A stretch of 64,000 bases of DNA from Flavobacteriia bacterium (GTDB lineage: Bacteria > Bacteroidota > Bacteroidia > Flavobacteriales_D > Crocinitomicaceae): assembly GCA_026391005.1 (NCBI GenBank), contig JAPLEV010000037.1:1-64000 (forward strand), in the 5' to 3' direction. This document shows, piece after piece, positions 60,840-64,000 of the stretch; position 1 is the stretch's first letter, and the number at the start of each line of letters is the position of its first letter. The notes beneath the pieces are model-generated. The model had not been told where the DNA came from. It saw only the letters and a program-made list of their open reading frames with translations, and did not search any database. A program made the translations under genes and the position numbers.

Positions 60840-61807
60840 ACCAGTTGATTAAGGGAAACAAATTCGACCTCCTCCTTAAATTTTGACATAAACAAATTTA
60901 ATTTCTCCAAAGAATACAAGGTACAGGCCTTTGGATGCCCGATAACAACAAGATGCGATTTTTTATCTTTACGAGCTGTCTTTAATGCTTTTTCAAGTTG
61001 GGATATAAAATAGCCGTCAGCACTTAAACAAAGCGTGTGATATTTTGAAAGCAAAGCTTTTTTTGATCCACCTCCTTGAGCAGGAATGCCATTTCCTATT
61101 GGTTTATGGCGAAAAGGATCCCATCTTCCCAATAAAAATAAACGCCAAAAAAACAAGGGCGAATATCGCAAAGAAGTAATAGGCAGCTCCAAAAAAAGAC
61201 CATTTTGATTTTCAATCAAAATATCTTTATCAAATCTATACGAAGTCTTATTGGGAACATTTATGAAATCATAATAGTAAGGAGACTTTGTATTTTTACC
61301 CCCATAAAATGCAGTAGAATCAATCGAAATTCCTAGATCTACAAATGCATCTCTAAAATTCAGAAAAGGTTGAACACACCAGCCCCCTGCTCGAAAAGAA
61401 CGCACAGGGGAACTAATTAATTGCTGTATCTCAGTAAAATAATTCATTATAATTGAATTCGCTTGACTTTGGTCGAAATCAGAAATTTTATATCGATCTG
61501 TATTATGGATCCATTCATTATTTTGATAACTTACATCTTCCCAATGCGGATGAATATGCAAACCTGTCTCATGGCCTCTTGCATCCCATAATTTTATTTG
61601 ATTGATCACCAATTCCAAATCAGGTAAAGCCGACTCATATTGTTTCGCTTTAACTAAATAACCAGCATCTGGAAAAAATGTAAATTTTGCATTATTATCT
61701 TCAGCGATTTGAAGTAAATCGGCTGTTGGCTTTATCATACAATTCTGAACAGTCCCGGATTTTTCTCCAAAAAACAATTCATAATCCCAAGTAAATGCTA
61801 TTTTCAC
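60836..61807 (-). CDS. polysaccharide deacetylase-like protein
   Basis: The 323-residue protein is a NodB/CE4-like deacetylase relative. It begins MKIAFTWDYELFFGEKSGT, where the aspartate matches the catalytic-base position. ETGLHIHPHWEDV near residue 97 supplies the metal-binding histidines, and the C-terminal HLVVIGHPKACTLYSLEKL resembles the last motif. Without a signal peptide it should act in the cytoplasm on a nucleotide- or lipid-linked sugar. It overlaps the neighbours on both sides by 4 nt, in a set that includes two acyltransferase-type proteins, so removal followed by replacement of an acyl group is a plausible scheme. Confidence 0.8.
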   Translation of the reverse strand: MKIAFTWDYELFFGEKSGTVQNCMIKPTADLLQIAEDNNAKFTFFPDAGYLVKAKQYESALPDLELVINQIKLWDARGHETGLHIHPHWEDVSYQNNEWIHNTDRYKISDFDQSQANSIIMNYFTEIQQLISSPVRSFRAGGWCVQPFLNFRDAFVDLGISIDSTAFYGGKNTKSPYYYDFINVPNKTSYRFDKDILIENQNGLFLELPITSLRYSPLFFWRLFLLGRWDPFRHKPIGNGIPAQGGGSKKALLSKYHTLCLSADGYFISQLEKALKTARKDKKSHLVVIGHPKACTLYSLEKLNLFMSKFKEEVEFVSLNQLV

Positions 61808-62706
61808 GTTGATATTCCCTTAGGTGTATACATTGTTATTCCATCAGATTCATAGGCATCTTTCATTGTTTGAAACATAAGATTAGCGTCGAATAGTAGA
61901 CATTCCGCATTACCTAGGAGAAACTTTTGACATACCTTTTTATTTAAAAATAGAGGAATTAGTTCATCACAACGCCTTTTCTTTGAATAAATTGGATTAT
62001 GAACTTTTGTTTTAACATGGTGCAAGACACCATTCTCATCTTTGACACTCAACTGAAAAATAGTATCATAGTAAACCGGATAAGCAAAATCGACAGCATC
62101 TTCAAGAAGATGTAAACTTGTTCCTGCATTGTCCAAAGTAACACCAACGTAAAGTATTTTCCCCTTTAGTCCGCATAACCTATAAAATGGAGAAAAGGAA
62201 TTATAAGGTGTTAATTGATTAAAGTGACCTTGCGTTAAAAATTCCGCTTGTGGACCAAATGCACAAACAGGTTCTGTGGGATGCAAACTTCGCCTTACTC
62301 CTGCCATTAATCTAAATTTTTCTGTAATGGCACCCATTTTTGAAGGGCTTAGTTTTACATCAAAAATAGGCTGTCCCTGAACATATGATAATTGTAAGCC
62401 ATCGACAGGAGAACTTGGCATAAGAAGCGTTCCGTTTGGACCAATAGCGGAAAAAAGTGCATCTAAAACTGTAGCAGGACCATCTTGAATGAAACCCATT
62501 TTACTAAGACTAGCATGTACTAATAGAGAATCACCCTGTTCAATACCCATCTTTTCTAATTGACTTAGAAGCGTTGAAGCCACGATCAGATTGCCTTTTG
62601 ATTTGGCTTCAGAGAGAGAGTTATTAAATTTTTTTCGTTTGTAAGTCTTGGCCTTATTGATCAGAAAGGCAGGAATAATTTTTCGAATACTTTTCCTTAA
62701 ATCCAT
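61804..62706 (-). CDS. AAC(3)-family N-acyltransferase, probably glycan-directed
   Basis: The 300-residue protein matches the aminoglycoside 3-N-acetyltransferase fold. The acetyl-CoA site is LVHASLSKMGFIQDGPATVLDALFSAIGPNGTLLMPS, and SLHPTEPVCAFGPQAEFL holds the conserved His and Glu region. An N-terminal extension of about 45 basic residues and its place beside a deacetylase-like gene argue for a role in acylating amino sugars of a surface glycan, not drug resistance. I start at the ATG at 62704-62706; the TTG at 62736 adds ten residues of doubtful value. First gene of the four-gene set. Confidence 0.83.
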   Translation of the reverse strand: MDLRKSIRKIIPAFLINKAKTYKRKKFNNSLSEAKSKGNLIVASTLLSQLEKMGIEQGDSLLVHASLSKMGFIQDGPATVLDALFSAIGPNGTLLMPSSPVDGLQLSYVQGQPIFDVKLSPSKMGAITEKFRLMAGVRRSLHPTEPVCAFGPQAEFLTQGHFNQLTPYNSFSPFYRLCGLKGKILYVGVTLDNAGTSLHLLEDAVDFAYPVYYDTIFQLSVKDENGVLHHVKTKVHNPIYSKKRRCDELIPLFLNKKVCQKFLLGNAECLLFDANLMFQTMKDAYESDGITMYTPKGIST

Positions 62707-62760
62707 TTTTAGCTTAGTAGCTTGAGTAAAAATCAAAAAAAAATTAAAGAAAAAACCTAG

Positions 62761-63159
62761 TTATTTGCAGGTGGATCCGTCGGTAAAATGTACTCTTTTT
62801 ATAACCACATTTATTTTATTTGCACCTTCAACCCAAGTTGTTGAACCATCGCTTAAGGACTCCCCTGGTAATTTGGGACCGAAAAAATTGCCTGCCTGCC
62901 AAGTAAATGAACGCTTACCCATAGATTCGTTAAATCCATTTTTATAATTCACTTCATAATCAATAGCATCCATTGAACGCTTCGAATTATTTTTAAAAAC
63001 CACATAAAAACCAACGTTTTTTCCCATTACTTGCTGGTTGTAAGACTTAACAACGGCTATCCCACATTTATCAGGTTGAGAATAGGATAAACTAAGTACG
63101 AAAAATCCGACTAGTAAAAATCCTACGATGAAAATATTTTTTAAATAATTACTGACCAT
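62761..63159 (-). CDS. secreted protein of unknown function
   Basis: The 132-residue protein has an N-terminal hydrophobic segment (about 8-27) ending in SYSQ, which reads as a signal peptide or anchor. The mature part is a probable beta-sandwich of about 100 residues (VGFYVVFKNNSKRSMDAIDYEVNY ... INVVIKRVHFTDGSTC) with Cys32 and Cys131, which may bridge its ends. I do not recognise the family. It lies upstream of the AAC(3)-like set on the same strand with a 54-nt gap and may or may not share its transcript. Confidence 0.72.
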   Translation of the reverse strand: MVSNYLKNIFIVGFLLVGFFVLSLSYSQPDKCGIAVVKSYNQQVMGKNVGFYVVFKNNSKRSMDAIDYEVNYKNGFNESMGKRSFTWQAGNFFGPKLPGESLSDGSTTWVEGANKINVVIKRVHFTDGSTCK

Positions 63160-63275
63160 GGCGAATATTTTTTTTTTTATAAAATTAGCAGATTATTTTC
63201 AATCTTACTAATCAATATTAATAAAAATGACTAAATTAGTTTTCTAATTAAAAAACAATAATAACAATAATTACT

Positions 63276-63659
63276 ATGAAAAAAATTCAGGTCCTTTTAT
63301 TTTCATTATTCCTAATTACCTCTTTTACCTATTCACAAACGAAAAGTGCAGAGGAACGTGCATTAGAACAAACGGCTAAATTGAAAAGCGAATTAAATTT
63401 AACAGCAACACAAGAATCAAGTATTTATGAAATAAATTATGGAATCATTCTAAAAAATGATGCCCTTCGTAACTCAAGCTACACAGAAGAAGTTAAAACA
63501 GCTGCATTGCAGCAAAATAAAGAAGCGAGAAAGTCAATGATCAAAGGGATTTTAACTCCTGAACAATATGCTTCTTTTGAAAATAAAATCGAGGAAAATA
63601 AAAAAGCAAACAAGAAGATTCGCCAAAAAGTAAAAAAAGAGAAAGATAAAAAAAATTAA
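63276..63659 (+). CDS. small secreted helical protein, possibly Spy/CpxP-like
   Basis: The 127-residue protein has a clear signal peptide (1-20, ending TYSQ). The mature part is helical, rich in Ala, Lys and Glu, ending in a very basic tail (KANKKIRQKVKKEKDKK). The segment LNLTATQESSIYEINYGI followed later by ILTPEQYASFENKIEE resembles the paired LTxxQ helices of Spy/CpxP-type periplasmic proteins. That similarity suggests a periplasmic chaperone or stress sensor; it is weak but position-consistent. It is divergent from the gene at 62761-63159 with a 116-nt AT-rich gap. Confidence 0.7.
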   Translation: MKKIQVLLFSLFLITSFTYSQTKSAEERALEQTAKLKSELNLTATQESSIYEINYGIILKNDALRNSSYTEEVKTAALQQNKEARKSMIKGILTPEQYASFENKIEENKKANKKIRQKVKKEKDKKN

Positions 63660-63715
63660 TGCTTATATATTAATTTGGCTTTTTTTGCTGTAAAGAACTT
63701 TAACCATTAAATTTT

Positions 63716-64000
63716 GTGACTAAAGCCAAACCATCAGGTCTTAGATTTTTCGAAAAAAACAGACTGGTTTATTTCATCATTGTTGTATTCGCTTTTTTGT
63801 TATATGGCAATACCATTTCTCATAACTATTCATTAGACGACGACTTAATAACTAGCACAGATCGTCATAAGCATCCATTGGTTGAACAAGGTATAAGCGG
63901 ATTAATCCCTATTTTGAAATCTAACTATGCGGTAAATCAGGAGCAAAATTATGATTACCGCCCTATTTCAACCTATAGTTATGCAATTGAATGGACTTTA
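63716..64000 (+). CDS. membrane protein, partial (C-terminus outside window)
   Basis: An open frame starts at GTG 63716-63718 and runs to the window edge (95 codons). It has a basic N-terminus and one transmembrane helix (about 19-35, LVYFIIVVFAFLLYGNT). An extracytoplasmic loop follows with YSLDDDLITSTDRHKH and later YDYRPISTYSYAIEW. The arrangement of an N-terminal helix followed by an acidic DDD motif and a 'YRP' motif resembles multi-spanning glycosyltransferases/mannosyltransferases of Bacteroidota (GT-C type), where an aspartate in the first loop is catalytic. The identification rests on 95 residues only. Confidence 0.6.
   Translation, partial: MTKAKPSGLRFFEKNRLVYFIIVVFAFLLYGNTISHNYSLDDDLITSTDRHKHPLVEQGISGLIPILKSNYAVNQEQNYDYRPISTYSYAIEWTL

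Noticed and set aside
61804-62736. Aminoglycoside resistance gene (AAC(3))
   Set aside because: The fold matches, but it sits in an overlapping glycan-modification set with an extended N-terminus; chromosomal AAC(3)-like proteins in such clusters act on amino sugars.
1-64000. CRISPR array, tRNA or rRNA genes, insertion sequences
   Set aside because: No regularly spaced direct repeats, cloverleaf-like segments, rRNA sequence or transposase-like frames were found in the intergenic regions, nearly all of which are shorter than 210 nt.

Overview
The window looks like a contiguous chromosomal piece of a low-GC member of the Bacteroidota, most likely of the Flavobacteriales. The evidence is the type IX secretion system (T9SS) signature: a ubiE-porT gene pair, PorP/SprF-type proteins, and secreted proteins ending in type A and type B T9SS sorting domains. 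It also has Bacteroidota-style promoters (TAnnTTTG at -7), A-rich start regions without Shine-Dalgarno sites, GWxTD and PorP families, and GH92/GH65/GH13 enzymes. No rRNA, tRNA, CRISPR, transposase or phage gene was seen. Genus or species cannot be decided from the sequence.

Layout. 1-1060: a cut-off short-chain dehydrogenase and a small secreted protein, bounded by two imperfect palindromes that resemble integron attC sites. 1062-8527: housekeeping and metabolism (GlcD-like oxidase; a fabG-hemB-hutH-membrane protein operon; a YiiX-like hydrolase, cysC, rhodanese, DedA). 8645-16000: a T9SS type B secreted PKD-type protein, a sodium:solute symporter coupled to a GlmU-like nucleotidyltransferase, and a secreted M14 carboxypeptidase. 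16028-23243: trmD, an aspartate aminotransferase, a heptose kinase-like gene, ubiE, porT, an FAD oxidoreductase and mnmA. 23240-33963: small lipoproteins, a secreted nuclease, an S9 peptidase, an FkbM methyltransferase, a membrane-anchored protein of unknown function, aat, a nitroreductase, comB and a phospholipase C-like enzyme.

33960-43659: a six-gene starch/maltose operon on the minus strand (sugar kinase, periplasmic GH13, MFS transporter, beta-phosphoglucomutase, GH65 phosphorylase, T9SS-exported GH13). A divergent NUDIX/winged-helix regulator with a degenerate Nudix box faces it. The predicted flow is: surface amylase cuts starch, periplasmic amylase trims it, the MFS carrier imports maltose, GH65 phosphorolyses it to glucose plus beta-glucose-1-phosphate, and PgmB and the kinase feed both halves into glycolysis. 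No SusC/SusD pair is present.

43833-46929: an ECF sigma factor, a protein with an anti-sigma-like head, one inner-membrane helix, a long linker and a PorP/SprF-like beta-barrel, and then a free-standing PorP/SprF protein. This is the most interesting locus: it looks like an envelope sensor spanning both membranes and tied to T9SS-type barrels. 46943-53705: an amidohydrolase lipoprotein, a BamA/TamA-like lipoprotein, a TrmH-type RNA methyltransferase and a stand-alone DEAH helicase. 53728-64000: envelope glycan functions, namely a GWxTD protein, GT2 transferase and GH92 mannosidase on the plus strand. Opposite them is a tightly overlapping minus-strand set of AAC(3)-like acyltransferase, polysaccharide deacetylase-like protein, FemAB-like GNAT and SDR. 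Two small secreted proteins and a truncated membrane protein end the window.

Several annotation-relevant points recur. Many automatic TTG starts are better replaced by a downstream ATG. Four plus-strand genes have a TAnnTTTG box only 4-6 nt before the ATG, which suggests leaderless mRNAs. Three convergent gene pairs share their stop codons.
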